NCBI RefSeq assembly: GCF_042686175.1 | Contig: NZ_JBHUOR010000023.1 | Span: 1 to 64,000, forward strand | Length of the DNA stretch: 64,000 nt | Source: Kurthia populi | Lineage (GTDB): Bacteria; Bacillota; Bacilli; Bacillales_A; Planococcaceae | Direction: 5' to 3' | In this document: positions 8,125 to 15,939 of the stretch, one piece after another | How positions within the stretch are numbered: position 1 is the stretch's first letter | How the letters are laid out: each line of letters starts with the position of its first letter | The notes under the pieces: model-generated | Seen by the model: the letters and a program-made list of their open reading frames with translations, nothing else | The model's database searches: none | What the model was told of the DNA's origin: nothing | Made by a program: the position numbers and the translations under genes

Positions 8125-8442
8125 CTTGTTTTGCCACCTTTTTTCGGTACTGAACTGGAGAAAGGTGGTTTAACTTTGCTAAAATTTGCGTATGATTATC
8201 GTAGTTGATGTATGCTTGAACAGTTTGAACGACAACGTCATTTGTCGTTCTCAAAAGCCCTTCAAGATAAAACGTTTCGCACTTTAGACTGGCGTGAAAC
8301 GTTTCAATGATGGCGTTATCAGCGGGCGTGCCTTTACGGGACATGCTCATGATAATGCCTTTTTCTTTGACCGCTTGCTGGTATTCATATATGATGTGCC
8401 TTTAACTTTTATTTCATATGAATACGTTTGTTTTTTGCCCAT
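8105..8442 (-). pseudogene. IS3 transposase remnant (orfA start joined to orfB end)
   Basis: From the ATG at 8442, MGKKQTYSYEIKVKG looks like an IS3 orfA N-terminus (HTH protein). After about 18 codons the sequence jumps to an orfB C-terminus in another frame: YQQAVKEKGIIMSMSRKG, then NAIIETFHASLKCE and LNHLSPVQYRKKVAKQEF, the usual end of an rve-type DDE integrase. The catalytic glutamate region (NAIIETF) remains; the two upstream aspartates are gone. Two extra bases at the junction put the parts out of frame. Confidence 0.8.
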
Positions 8443-8555
8443 CAAAAAACACTTCCAAAGATTTTTCTCTTTGAAAGTGTCTGTTTCTTTTTATATTGTC
8501 TCAGATTTTTAGGTCAGTTCGCGTTGGCGATTCCTTCTTTTTTTATAAACCGATA

Positions 8556-9251
8556 TTAAAACGATTCTTCGAAATCTTGGTCCCATTTATACGAATACAT
8601 CGACTCGTCAGTAAACCAATTACTTTCCGCTGTATCGCCTTCTTCTCGGCGTTTTTCTTCCTCTTGTAGCATCCAGCCAGTTTGAGAGGCATGTGCTTTC
8701 ATTGAACCTAATTTATGTTCATAGACATCGCGAATATCATTAACGATGTCTGGTTCGCCAAGGCCTTCTACTGTATCATTAGCGAACGCGACACCATAGA
8801 GGCGAGGTCGTTCATTAACAGGCATACGACGAATGGCACGTACAACCGCTTTACATGTTGCTTCGTGGTCAGGGTGTACGGCATAGTTTGGATAGAATGT
8901 AATGACTAATGATGGTTGTAATTCATCGATTAATTTTGTCATCATTTGAACCATTTTTTCATCATCTTCAAACTCAACTGTTTTATCACGTAAGCCCATC
9001 ATACGAAGGTCTTGAATCCCGATTGAATCACAAGAGGCTTGTAATTCTTTTTTGCGGATTTCTGGTAAACTTTCGCGTGTTGCAAACGGTGGGTTTCCTA
9101 AATTACGACCCATTTCACCTAATGTTAAGCAAGCGTATGTAATCGGCACACCCGCATTAGCATATTGCGCAAGCGTACCAGAGACACCGAATGCTTCGTC
9201 ATCTGGGTGTGGGAATACGACTAAAATTTGGCTTTCTTGTTGTTCTAACAT
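8556..9251 (-). CDS. bshB2: Bacillithiol biosynthesis deacetylase BshB2
   Basis: A 231-aa LmbE/PIG-L family zinc deacetylase. The metal site HPDDE is at about residues 15-19 (VVFPHPDDEAFG) and the distal HPDHE follows near residue 125. It removes acetyl from N-acetylglucosaminyl-malate in bacillithiol synthesis, or acts on bacillithiol conjugates. The neighbour upstream is yojF, as in B. subtilis yojF-yojG, which separates BshB2 from the BshB1 (bshA-linked) paralogue. The ribosome binding site is GGGAGG. Confidence 0.9.
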   Translation of the reverse strand: MLEQQESQILVVFPHPDDEAFGVSGTLAQYANAGVPITYACLTLGEMGRNLGNPPFATRESLPEIRKKELQASCDSIGIQDLRMMGLRDKTVEFEDDEKMVQMMTKLIDELQPSLVITFYPNYAVHPDHEATCKAVVRAIRRMPVNERPRLYGVAFANDTVEGLGEPDIVNDIRDVYEHKLGSMKAHASQTGWMLQEEEKRREEGDTAESNWFTDESMYSYKWDQDFEESF

Positions 9252-9265
9252 GAAAAAATCCTCCC

Positions 9266-9619
9266 TTAATAAGCGAAAGGCGTTTTACTAATTTCAAGCG
9301 CCACTGCTAATTTGCCCTCATAATCATGGCCAGCCATCAATAGGCGGCCTTGGTCATCTAACTCAAAATGTGTAATCCCTTGAGCATAAATCCAACCACC
9401 ATTTGCTAGCTTTAAGCCAACGCGGTGAGGTGCCTCAGGTGTTACCTTTCCTAATTCGTATTGCACGACAACATTACGGATGAAGCAACCCGCATTAAAT
9501 ACTTTTTCATCAAAGTGGCTTGCGTAAGCACCGTTTGTTGTTTCTAAGTGAATATATACATCTTCGTTTGCGAAAGAGTTAATTAGCTCTTGTAGCTTTG
9601 TAATCTCAACTGTTTCCAT
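9266..9619 (-). CDS. yojF: YojF family protein (DUF1806)
   Basis: A 117-aa soluble protein matching YojF (DUF1806): the SFANEDVYIHLETTNGAYA start and the VGLKLANGGWIYAQGITHFELD segment. Its biochemical role is not known. The gene lies 14 nt upstream of bshB2 on the same strand with a strong AAGGAG ribosome binding site, and that pairing is conserved in Bacillus, so a link to bacillithiol metabolism is likely but inferred. Confidence 0.88.
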   Translation of the reverse strand: METVEITKLQELINSFANEDVYIHLETTNGAYASHFDEKVFNAGCFIRNVVVQYELGKVTPEAPHRVGLKLANGGWIYAQGITHFELDDQGRLLMAGHDYEGKLAVALEISKTPFAY

Positions 9620-9733
9620 TGTAAATCTCCTTCCGACGTTTCAAATCTATTTCTAATTATAGTGAAGTTGTCGCAGTTTGGCGATTTGTAAGCTCGGGAA
9701 AAGTGTTAAAAACAGTAAATGGGAGGTGAGGTT

Positions 9734-11152
9734 ATGGGGATTTCAACAACTTATGTTACTTGTATGATGCCATTTTCATATCATGAGAGATCTAAATATA
9801 AATTGTACGATGCGCTAAAAGAGCAGGGATACACGTTTTTTACGTTAGATAATTTACAGCTTCAAAAGGCGTTTTACGGGGACATTTGTGTGCTTCACGA
9901 AGAAATGGACCAGTATTTTTTGCCGTATATTGAACGACGTATTTTTCCGAAAAAAGAAAAATCACAGGCTTTTCTGCGCTATTCAAAAAAAGTAGAACAA
10001 TTTGCTACATTGCACATTCATCAAAAAGCGTATCAATTTAACGTCCTGAGTGTCGATATTATCGCATGCCCATTTCAAGTAGGTTTTATCTCTTTTCGTA
10101 TTGAGCTAAAAGGAGACTACACTTTTGATGAAGTAGTGGATTTCATGCATCATATTCGTATTTTAGAGCCAAAGATGCCAGATGAGACAGGCATTCAGGT
10201 TCGTCGTAATGACCAGGTTTTTAAAAGTGTTAGTGAATATATGCTAAATGATTTATGTGCGTTTATGCATGACTTTATTAATCATGATGCAGTACGTGGA
10301 GGCTATTTTGGTAGCCTACCTTTTTTTGAAGACGAACGAATGCTTTTAGCTGGTTATATTGAGCCAGAGGAAGCCTTGTCGACAGCGGAACTCTATCGTT
10401 TGAGTCAACTTGATGGGCTTGATGAGCATGGCAACCCTTATATTTCGGCTGAGAATGATGAGTATATGGAAAATTATTTAGATAAACGAATGAATAAGCG
10501 GTTTTCACCTAAAATAGAAAAGCTTATAACCGAGCATGTGTATATGTCGATTGTGCTGCCTCATATTCCTAAAAAAATGCAGGCAATCGCTCAGTCTCGC
10601 TTTATGGGCACGGAATATTATCAGTTGATTTTGCATTATTTTTACAAGCTCACATTATTAAAATTATCGTATTTATATAGTGAAGTAAGCGTATTGCATG
10701 ACCAGGATTATACAGAGCAGCTGATGGAGCAAATTGATCAGTTTTCGGCGTCGTATTATTTCCAGGAAGTGAGCAGTCGTTCGACAGGTATTGAGCTAGC
10801 GAATAAACTGCAAGAAGTGTTTAAAATCGAGCAACAATATACCGAGGCGAAGGAAACACTTGAGAGTTTATATCGTAATCAAGAGAGTACATCGACACGT
10901 CGACAAAATAGTCTATTATTTATGCTAACGATTTTTACGGTCCTCTCAGGTATTTATGGCATGAACCTGATTATCGACGAATGGAAAGAGCCGTACAAAT
11001 TGTCGTATTTAAAAAGCTATACGTTTTTTGAATGGATTTCTTTTATCACAGCCATTTTTGGTATTGGCTTATCGATTGCGGTTATTGCAACATCAGGCTT
11101 TAGCAAGATACGTCTCCAATTACGCAAAAGGAAACGGCGACGTTATGAATAA
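9734..11152 (+). CDS. CorA-like divalent cation transporter family protein
   Basis: A 472-aa protein. A long soluble N-terminal part (about 390 residues, mixed alpha/beta then a coiled helix LANKLQEVFKIEQQYTEAKE) is followed by two transmembrane segments. The first ends in the CorA signature YGMN (GIYGMNLI), and a basic tail follows (RLQLRKRKRRRYE). The architecture and GMN motif indicate the CorA metal ion channel superfamily. The soluble domain is divergent, so the ion is unknown. I start it at ATG 9734 because GGGAGGTGAG lies between it and an upstream in-frame ATG at 9719. Confidence 0.78.
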   Translation: MGISTTYVTCMMPFSYHERSKYKLYDALKEQGYTFFTLDNLQLQKAFYGDICVLHEEMDQYFLPYIERRIFPKKEKSQAFLRYSKKVEQFATLHIHQKAYQFNVLSVDIIACPFQVGFISFRIELKGDYTFDEVVDFMHHIRILEPKMPDETGIQVRRNDQVFKSVSEYMLNDLCAFMHDFINHDAVRGGYFGSLPFFEDERMLLAGYIEPEEALSTAELYRLSQLDGLDEHGNPYISAENDEYMENYLDKRMNKRFSPKIEKLITEHVYMSIVLPHIPKKMQAIAQSRFMGTEYYQLILHYFYKLTLLKLSYLYSEVSVLHDQDYTEQLMEQIDQFSASYYFQEVSSRSTGIELANKLQEVFKIEQQYTEAKETLESLYRNQESTSTRRQNSLLFMLTIFTVLSGIYGMNLIIDEWKEPYKLSYLKSYTFFEWISFITAIFGIGLSIAVIATSGFSKIRLQLRKRKRRRYE

Positions 11153-11222
11153 AAAAGAAGGAATCGCGCCAAGAACTGACCCACGGAAATGAGACAAAGA
11201 AAAAGACAATATTTTTCAGCTG

Positions 11223-11300
11223 AATTTGACGGACGCTTTCCTGAGGCATGGCAGAAGCCTCCTCGCGGGATCTGAGCCCTTTAGGAGTCGCCGTCAAATT
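11223..11300. repeat. Palindromic repeat with TTTGACGG ends, copy 2 (shortened)
   Basis: AATTTGACGG at 11223-11232 and CCGTCAAATT at 11291-11300 are exact inverted repeats. About 30 bases of the structured centre found in the other copies are missing. Confidence 0.75.
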
Positions 11301-11414
11301 CTTGATTCATCATCTTTTTAGGTAGTCAACTGCGTTAGAATTACCAAAAGTCGTTTATTATTTTCGTAGCTGAGCTATTCTTGAACGACAACGTCATTTG
11401 TTGTCAAAAGCACT

Positions 11415-11555
11415 TTAAGATAAAACGGCGTTATCAGCGAGCGTGCCTTTGCAGGACATGCTCATGATAACGCCGTTTTCTTTGACCACTTGCTGATACT
11501 CATATGATGTGCCTTTAACTTTTATTTCATATGAATACGTCTGTTTTTTGTCCAT
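11415..11555 (-). pseudogene. In-frame orfA::orfB chimera of the deleted IS3 (46 codons)
   Basis: A GGAGGTG ribosome binding site and ATG open an uninterrupted 46-codon frame: MDKKQTYSYEIKVKG (orfA start) runs directly into TSYEYQQVVKENGVIMSMS (orfB). It then ends at a stop created by a second deletion. The product lacks both the complete HTH and the DDE core, so it is not a transposase. Whether it is expressed is unknown. Confidence 0.6.
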
Positions 11556-11656
11556 CAAAAAACACCTCCAAAGATTTTTCTCCTTGAAAGTGTCTTTTTA
11601 TGTTGCCTCAGATTTTTAGGTCCTTACGCGTTGGCGATTCCTTCTTTTTGGATAGC

Positions 11657-12505
11657 TTAATAAGTGATTGGTTCTAATTCTGTTAGCGTCACTTTTGGCG
11701 CACCAAAGCGTGATTTAGCACCGTGATGAACGGGGCCGACGAATTCATTTAATTTCCAGCCATGCTCAATACCTGCTGCGACAAATTCCTTCGCTTCAAA
11801 AACAGCCTCTTTGACAGATAGGCCAAGCGCTAAGTTTGCAGTGACAGAGGCTGCGAATGTACAGCCAGCACCGTGATTATACGTTGTATCGATTTTTGCT
11901 GTTTCTAATAAATAATGCTTTTCACCATCATAGAATAAGTCGAAAGCTTGGTCATGCGCAATACCACGGCTACCTTTAATAACAACATTTTTCGCACCTA
12001 ATTGTGTGATTTTTTCAGCGGCAATTTGCATTTCAGCAATGGTCTTTGGTGTTTTAACACCTGCAAGTTGACCGGCTTCAAAAAGGTTTGGTGTTGTGAC
12101 AAGCGCATGTGGTAATAAATATTGTACCATTGCTGTCACATTTCCAGGATTCAGCACTTCATCCTCACCCTTACAAACCATCACAGGGTCAATAACGACG
12201 TTTTTGACACCAGCTTCTGCTATTGCTTTACCGGCTGTTATAATTACTTCTTCAGTTGATAACATGCCTGTTTTTACAGCGTCAATCGTCGTTGAAAACG
12301 CTGTTTTTAGTTGTGCTTCAAGGACGTCGATTGGTAATGTATAGACACCGTGTGCCCAGTTATTATCAGGGTCCATTGTAGCGATAACCGATACTGCAGC
12401 CATGCCGTATGTGTTATGCTCTTGGAATGCTTTTAAATCTGCCTCAAGACCAGCGCCACCTGAAGCGTCTGAGCCTGCAATTGTTAAGGTTTTTGGTAAT
12501 GCCAT
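11657..12505 (-). CDS. pdxK: Pyridoxine/pyridoxal kinase (ThiD-like PdxK)
   Basis: A 282-aa ribokinase-fold kinase. TIAGSDASGGAGLEADLKAF at the N-terminus and the anion-hole motif YNHGAGCTFAAS near residue 215 are typical of the ThiD/PdxK group. In B. subtilis the equivalent near ung (YwdB) phosphorylates pyridoxine, pyridoxal and pyridoxamine; hydroxymethylpyrimidine kinase activity cannot be excluded. No thi genes are adjacent. I use the ATG at 12505 (MALPKTLT), which has AAGGAG 9 nt upstream. Confidence 0.85.
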   Translation of the reverse strand: MALPKTLTIAGSDASGGAGLEADLKAFQEHNTYGMAAVSVIATMDPDNNWAHGVYTLPIDVLEAQLKTAFSTTIDAVKTGMLSTEEVIITAGKAIAEAGVKNVVIDPVMVCKGEDEVLNPGNVTAMVQYLLPHALVTTPNLFEAGQLAGVKTPKTIAEMQIAAEKITQLGAKNVVIKGSRGIAHDQAFDLFYDGEKHYLLETAKIDTTYNHGAGCTFAASVTANLALGLSVKEAVFEAKEFVAAGIEHGWKLNEFVGPVHHGAKSRFGAPKVTLTELEPITY

Positions 12506-12689
12506 AATGGAAAACTCCTTCATTATCATATTTTTCAGTAAATACTAAGTACTGTCCATTATGCGCTGAAACTGATTATTTGAAAATGGTCAAAAAATGC
12601 TTTTTTTATAAGGTCAGATTACAGAGTATGCAAAAAACATAAAACTCTCTTATAATAATTCAGAGATTGTATTTAGGAGGAATAAACAC

Positions 12690-13301
12690 ATGAAAAAAGG
12701 CCGCGTTTTAGTGACGTCAGCCATTGTTCTATTTATTGCGGCGATTATTGCGCCGTTTGCTATTTGGAAAGCACTAACAGGAAGTAACGAAAAAATTGAA
12801 ACCGCTGTATTAGTTGAGCGCATGAATGATTTGAATGAGCTAACGACAGCAGAAGCCTATACAAAAGTATTAATTGAACGTACGAATAATAAAATTTTTG
12901 GACAAGAAATTAGCATCGCCATTCCAGGAACGGAGCAAAAGGTGCTCGTTGTCGTGCCAGGAACGGTGCGAGCAGGCGTTGATCTAAGTGAGCTAACAGA
13001 AAAACAAGTGCGTGTGGATGAATCACAAAAAACATTAGAGATTACGCTACCAAAGCCTGCAATTTTAGGCACACCATCACTCGCATTAGATAAAGTAAAA
13101 GTATTCTCGAGCGAAGGGATTTTCCGCGACGAGGCGACGATTAAAGAGGGTTATGATTTAGCAAATCAGGCACAGAAAGAAATGCTAAAAGAAGTAGAGG
13201 CAGAGGGGCTTTTAACAAAAGCCCAAGACAATGCAGAGGAATCGTTGAAAAATATGTTTGGTTTAGTAAACTATAAAGTAGAGGTCAAATTTGAGGAGTA
13301 G
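12690..13301 (+). CDS. DUF4230 domain protein, membrane-anchored
   Basis: A 203-aa protein with one N-terminal transmembrane segment (VTSAIVLFIAAIIAPFAIW) and an extracytoplasmic part matching DUF4230: the VVVPGTVRAGVDLSEL and ITLPKPAILG segments are characteristic. Function is not known. A TATAAT at 12651-12656 and a ribosome binding site (AGGAGG) precede it, and ung follows after 3 nt, so it heads an operon with ung and the ywd genes. Confidence 0.78.
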   Translation: MKKGRVLVTSAIVLFIAAIIAPFAIWKALTGSNEKIETAVLVERMNDLNELTTAEAYTKVLIERTNNKIFGQEISIAIPGTEQKVLVVVPGTVRAGVDLSELTEKQVRVDESQKTLEITLPKPAILGTPSLALDKVKVFSSEGIFRDEATIKEGYDLANQAQKEMLKEVEAEGLLTKAQDNAEESLKNMFGLVNYKVEVKFEE

Positions 13302-13304
13302 GTT

Positions 13305-13985
13305 ATGACGAAGCAAATTTTTGATAATACATGGCAGCAAGTTGTAGGGGAAGAGTTCGACAAGCCGTATTATTTACAACTACGTGAATTTTTAAAGCAG
13401 GAATATTTTAACGAGACTGTCTATCCGCCGATGGAAGATATGTGGAATGCTTTTCGTTACACAGATTATCCAGATGTAAAAGTCGTAATTTTAGGACAGG
13501 ATCCCTATCATGGACCAGGTCAGGCACATGGCTTGAGCTTTTCTGTGAAGGAAGGCGTCAAGCATCCACCGAGTCTGCAAAACATTTTCAAAGAAATGCA
13601 TGCGGATATTGGTGTGCCGATTCCACAGCAAGGAACATTAACGAAATGGGCCAAGCAGGGTGTGTTATTACTGAACACGGTGCTGACTGTGCGTGCGCAT
13701 GAAGCACATTCACATAAAAACCAAGGCTGGGAGCAGTTCACAGATCGTGTCATTGAAAAGCTATCTGAGCGCGAGGAGCCGATTATTTTTGTGCTATGGG
13801 GTCGCCCAGCACAGCAAAAAGAGCGCCTTATTGATACGTCGCGTCATGCGATTATTAAAGCGCCACATCCAAGTCCGTTAAGTGCCCATCGAGGCTTTTT
13901 TGGCAGTCGACCATTTTCACAAATTAATGAGCAACTAGCATCTTTTGGTACGGCACCAATCGATTTTGATTTAACAAAATCATAA
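13305..13985 (+). CDS. ung: Uracil-DNA glycosylase
   Basis: A 226-aa family 1 UDG. The water-activating motif GQDPYHGPGQAHGLSFSV lies near residues 63-80, and the DNA-intercalation loop HPSPLSAHRGFFGSRPFS near residues 187-204. It removes uracil from DNA as the first step of base excision repair. Length and motifs are normal. It is followed by a Cys-rich 55-aa gene and ywdI. Confidence 0.97.
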   Translation: MTKQIFDNTWQQVVGEEFDKPYYLQLREFLKQEYFNETVYPPMEDMWNAFRYTDYPDVKVVILGQDPYHGPGQAHGLSFSVKEGVKHPPSLQNIFKEMHADIGVPIPQQGTLTKWAKQGVLLLNTVLTVRAHEAHSHKNQGWEQFTDRVIEKLSEREEPIIFVLWGRPAQQKERLIDTSRHAIIKAPHPSPLSAHRGFFGSRPFSQINEQLASFGTAPIDFDLTKS

Positions 13986-13997
13986 GGAGGATTTCCG

Positions 13998-14165
13998 ATG
14001 AAGCCCAATTGTTTTAAATGCCAATATTTCCAGGTGACGTGGGACCAAGCATCACCACGTGCTTGTCGTGCATATGGCTTTAAATCGAGAGCCGTACCTT
14101 CCGTTGTTGTAAAAAACTCATCTGGTATGGATTGTTTAAAATTCGCACCGAAGCAGAAAGGATAG
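13998..14165 (+). CDS. 55-aa cysteine-rich protein linked to ung
   Basis: An ATG preceded by AAGGAGG at 12 nt after ung opens a 55-codon frame: MKPNCFKCQYFQVTWD, CRAYGFKSR and SSGMDCLKFAPKQKG. Four cysteines (CxxC plus two single) suggest one small metal site. I recognise it as a short protein often found next to ung in Bacillales and often labelled uracil-DNA glycosylase by proximity; it has no glycosylase motif. Function is unknown. Confidence 0.75.
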   Translation: MKPNCFKCQYFQVTWDQASPRACRAYGFKSRAVPSVVVKNSSGMDCLKFAPKQKG

Positions 14166-14169
14166 TTGT

Positions 14170-14460
14170 ATGATTTCCTATGAAACGATTATTACAGAAA
14201 TTCAAAAACATGCAGGTATAGCAACTGGTAGTGATGCGAAAATTCGTGAGGAGTTAGCCGCAATTCGTGCATTATGTGATGTAGCATTAGCAGATAATCA
14301 TACCGCTGCGCCTACTCAAACGGTAGTACCACAGCAGCCTGTTCAACAAATGCAGTATGTACCAGTAGAGCCTGCCGTGATTCAACAGGCGGCTCCTAGC
14401 TTACCAACGAAGAAAATCCATGAAGAAGATGCGAATGGTGATTCGCTATTTGATTTTTAG
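14170..14460 (+). CDS. ywdI: YwdI family protein (DUF5327)
   Basis: A 96-aa protein. The N-terminal 45 residues (MISYETIITEIQKHAGIA, then IREELAAIRALCDVAL) are a helical hairpin conserved in YwdI. It is followed by a low-complexity Gln/Pro/Val linker and a short acidic end (EEDANGDSLFDF). No catalytic motif is visible. It sits 4 nt after the Cys-rich gene and 15 nt before ywdK, the same order as in B. subtilis. Confidence 0.8.
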   Translation: MISYETIITEIQKHAGIATGSDAKIREELAAIRALCDVALADNHTAAPTQTVVPQQPVQQMQYVPVEPAVIQQAAPSLPTKKIHEEDANGDSLFDF

Positions 14461-14475
14461 ATAAGGGAGAAAACA

Positions 14476-14859
14476 ATGAAAAAGAATATAATTATCGGTG
14501 CAGTATTTGGCTTTTTAGCCGTTGCACTAGGCGCGTTTGGCGCACATGCACTAGAAGATTTACTTGTGAAAAACGGTTATGAGGATGTCTGGGAAACAGG
14601 TGTGCATTATCAAATGTTCCATGCAGTAGCGATTATGGTCATTGGGGTATTAATGAGTAAAAATATCATCGGCAATGTAAAATCATTACGTGTTGCCGGA
14701 ACAGCTATGCTTATCGGAACGATTTTATTCTCTGGTAGCCTGTATGTTATGGCGCTTACAAAAATTACGGTATTAGGTGCGATTACACCGATTGGTGGCG
14801 TAGCCTTTTTAGTTGGTTGGATTGCCGTTGTGATGTCAGCCAAGCATATTAAAGAATAA
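14476..14859 (+). CDS. ywdK: DUF423 membrane protein YwdK
   Basis: A 127-aa protein with four transmembrane segments: IIIGAVFGFLAVALGAFGAHAL at the start (AFGAHAL is the family hallmark), VHYQMFHAVAIMVIG, LIGTILFSGSLYVMAL and PIGGVAFLVGWIAVVM. It belongs to DUF423, of unknown function. It ends the ung operon and a terminator follows 13 nt later. Confidence 0.88.
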   Translation: MKKNIIIGAVFGFLAVALGAFGAHALEDLLVKNGYEDVWETGVHYQMFHAVAIMVIGVLMSKNIIGNVKSLRVAGTAMLIGTILFSGSLYVMALTKITVLGAITPIGGVAFLVGWIAVVMSAKHIKE

Positions 14860-14871
14860 GGGTAGATAAGC

Positions 14872-14902
14872 AGGAATCACATTATTGGTGATTCCTTTTT
14901 TA
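14872..14902 (+). terminator. Terminator after ywdK
   Basis: AGGAATCAC and GTGATTCCT arms (14872-14880, 14888-14896) with a 7-nt loop and a T-run. It is an uninterrupted version of the GGAATC-type terminator that surrounds the IS3 derivatives elsewhere in the window. Confidence 0.88.
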
Positions 14903-15015
14903 ATTGACGTTAAAAGCTATGTTTCTTTTTTAGCATGATTATGTGGAAAAATGATGATATAGGTAATACATATTCATTGGAATAAACGATTTTTCTATAA
15001 AAAATATTAAAATGA

Positions 15016-15034
15016 CATAATGATTCTCATCATA
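15016..15034. promoter_or_regulatory. Fur-box-like operator upstream of the HAD gene
   Basis: The 19-bp CATAATGATTCTCATCATA matches 15 of 19 positions of the classical Fur box (GATAATGATTATCATTATC) and keeps its inverted symmetry. Its first six bases form a CATAAT that could be a -10, so repression by an iron regulator is plausible. It lies about 100 nt upstream of the HAD start codon. Confidence 0.5.
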
Positions 15035-15135
15035 ACTAATGCTATTTTCGCGAATCGTATAAAAGAGGCTTGTTTTCACTATATGGAGGGTATTAATACA
15101 CTAAGCCCATATTAATACAGAAAGAAGTGGAACGT

Positions 15136-15903
15136 ATGCAATTTGTCTTTAACTTAGACCAAGCCATTTCTTACGATAACCAACCCGTATCACTGAACTT
15201 ACAATATATGTTTGATTTTTTGAAGGATAATGGACATCAATTGATTTTTACATCAACAGGAGCAGTGCGCAATATGTTGCTGAAGCTAGATCGACGCTTT
15301 CATAATGAAGCAATGATTAGCTTAGAAGGCGCGGTTATTTGTAAAGAAGGTGCACTAGAGCAATTATCAACATTTAATCAAATCGATTTCCAAACAATAC
15401 AACAGTTAATTGAAAAATATGACGCGACATTTTTAATGGAGGGTGAGTGGGATTACTGTTATACAGGTGGCGACTATTATGCGATTGCACCGACAGTTGA
15501 TCCGGCAAAGCTTGGACAAAATGTCTCGCTTAAAAAAGTTGGGCCTATTTCACATATAACAATTTTAGCTGCAGATGGTATCGAAGACATGCGCTTACAA
15601 TTATCAAACCAGGGCTTTAATGTTCAAAGTAAGGGGCAAGAAAATCCCCAGCTACTCATTACACCAAAGCGCATCAATAAATGGCATGCACTACAAAAAT
15701 TAGGTGTGTCTGAAAAAAACTATGTTGCAATTGGTTCAGACTTAACGGATTTAGCGGTGCTAGAACATGCTGAGCACGCGTCCATGATTGGTTTTACAAT
15801 GGAGCTCGAGGATTATGCGGAGTCTCGTTTACCAAATGATGAAAAAGTAGAAAAATATATTATTGATAAATGCTATGAGTTATCGAAGAAATATACGGTA
15901 TAA
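15136..15903 (+). CDS. HAD-superfamily protein, Cof-type, with degenerate catalytic motif
   Basis: A 255-aa protein with the Cof/IIB HAD layout: motif I FVFNLDQAIS at residues 3-12, motif II FTSTG near 40, a motif III lysine in RINKWHAL near 190, and motif IV IGSDLTDLAVLEHA near 205. Normal Cof enzymes have DLDGT in motif I, with the first Asp as nucleophile. Here it is Asn6, and motif IV is GSDLTD instead of GDxxND. It is therefore probably not a working phosphatase. I favour ATG 15136 over the in-frame GTG at 15127. The Fur-like box upstream hints at iron regulation. Confidence 0.75.
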   Translation: MQFVFNLDQAISYDNQPVSLNLQYMFDFLKDNGHQLIFTSTGAVRNMLLKLDRRFHNEAMISLEGAVICKEGALEQLSTFNQIDFQTIQQLIEKYDATFLMEGEWDYCYTGGDYYAIAPTVDPAKLGQNVSLKKVGPISHITILAADGIEDMRLQLSNQGFNVQSKGQENPQLLITPKRINKWHALQKLGVSEKNYVAIGSDLTDLAVLEHAEHASMIGFTMELEDYAESRLPNDEKVEKYIIDKCYELSKKYTV

Positions 15904-15932
15904 AAAAGAGGCTGGATATCCAGCCTCTTTTT
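15902..15932. terminator. Bidirectional terminator between HAD gene and hemQ
   Basis: AAAAGAGGCTGG and CCAGCCTCTTTT arms around ATAT serve both convergent genes. The stem is the same AAAAGAGGCT sequence that forms the outer ends of the three double-hairpin repeats. Confidence 0.92.
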
Positions 15933-15939
15933 CGTGCGA

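Larger units (their letters stand above)
7967..8520 (-). mobile_element. Internally deleted IS3-family element, copy 1
   Basis: The outer ends are imperfect inverted repeats beginning GAACTGATCC (left) and GAACTGACCT (right, read on minus), both followed by TGAGACAA-like sequence, as in IS3/IS150 ends. Inside, read on minus, lie the first codons of an orfA (start at 8442) and then the C-terminal part of an orfB integrase; everything between is lost. A palindromic repeat (8017-8124) is nested near the left end. The flanks AAGAAGGAATC (left) and GATTCCTTCTT (right) are arms of a rho-independent terminator shared by the convergent neighbours. The element cannot encode its own transposition. Confidence 0.8.
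11173..11625 (-). mobile_element. Internally deleted IS3-family element, copy 2
   Basis: This is closely related to copy 1 (7967-8520): the same left end (GAACTGACCCAC), the same right end (AGATTTTTAGGTC), the same nested palindrome and the same orfA/orfB deletion point at GGCACATCATAT. It has a further deletion in the orfB part. It again lies between convergent genes (CorA-like and pdxK) and between terminator arms AAGAAGGAATC and GATTCCTTCTT. Sharing the internal junction means the deleted form was itself copied. Confidence 0.75.

Noticed and set aside
8020..8208. 62-codon plus-strand frame in the IS3 derivative
   Set aside because: It reads through the palindromic repeat and antisense orfB; there is no ribosome binding site and it is not kept in the other copies.
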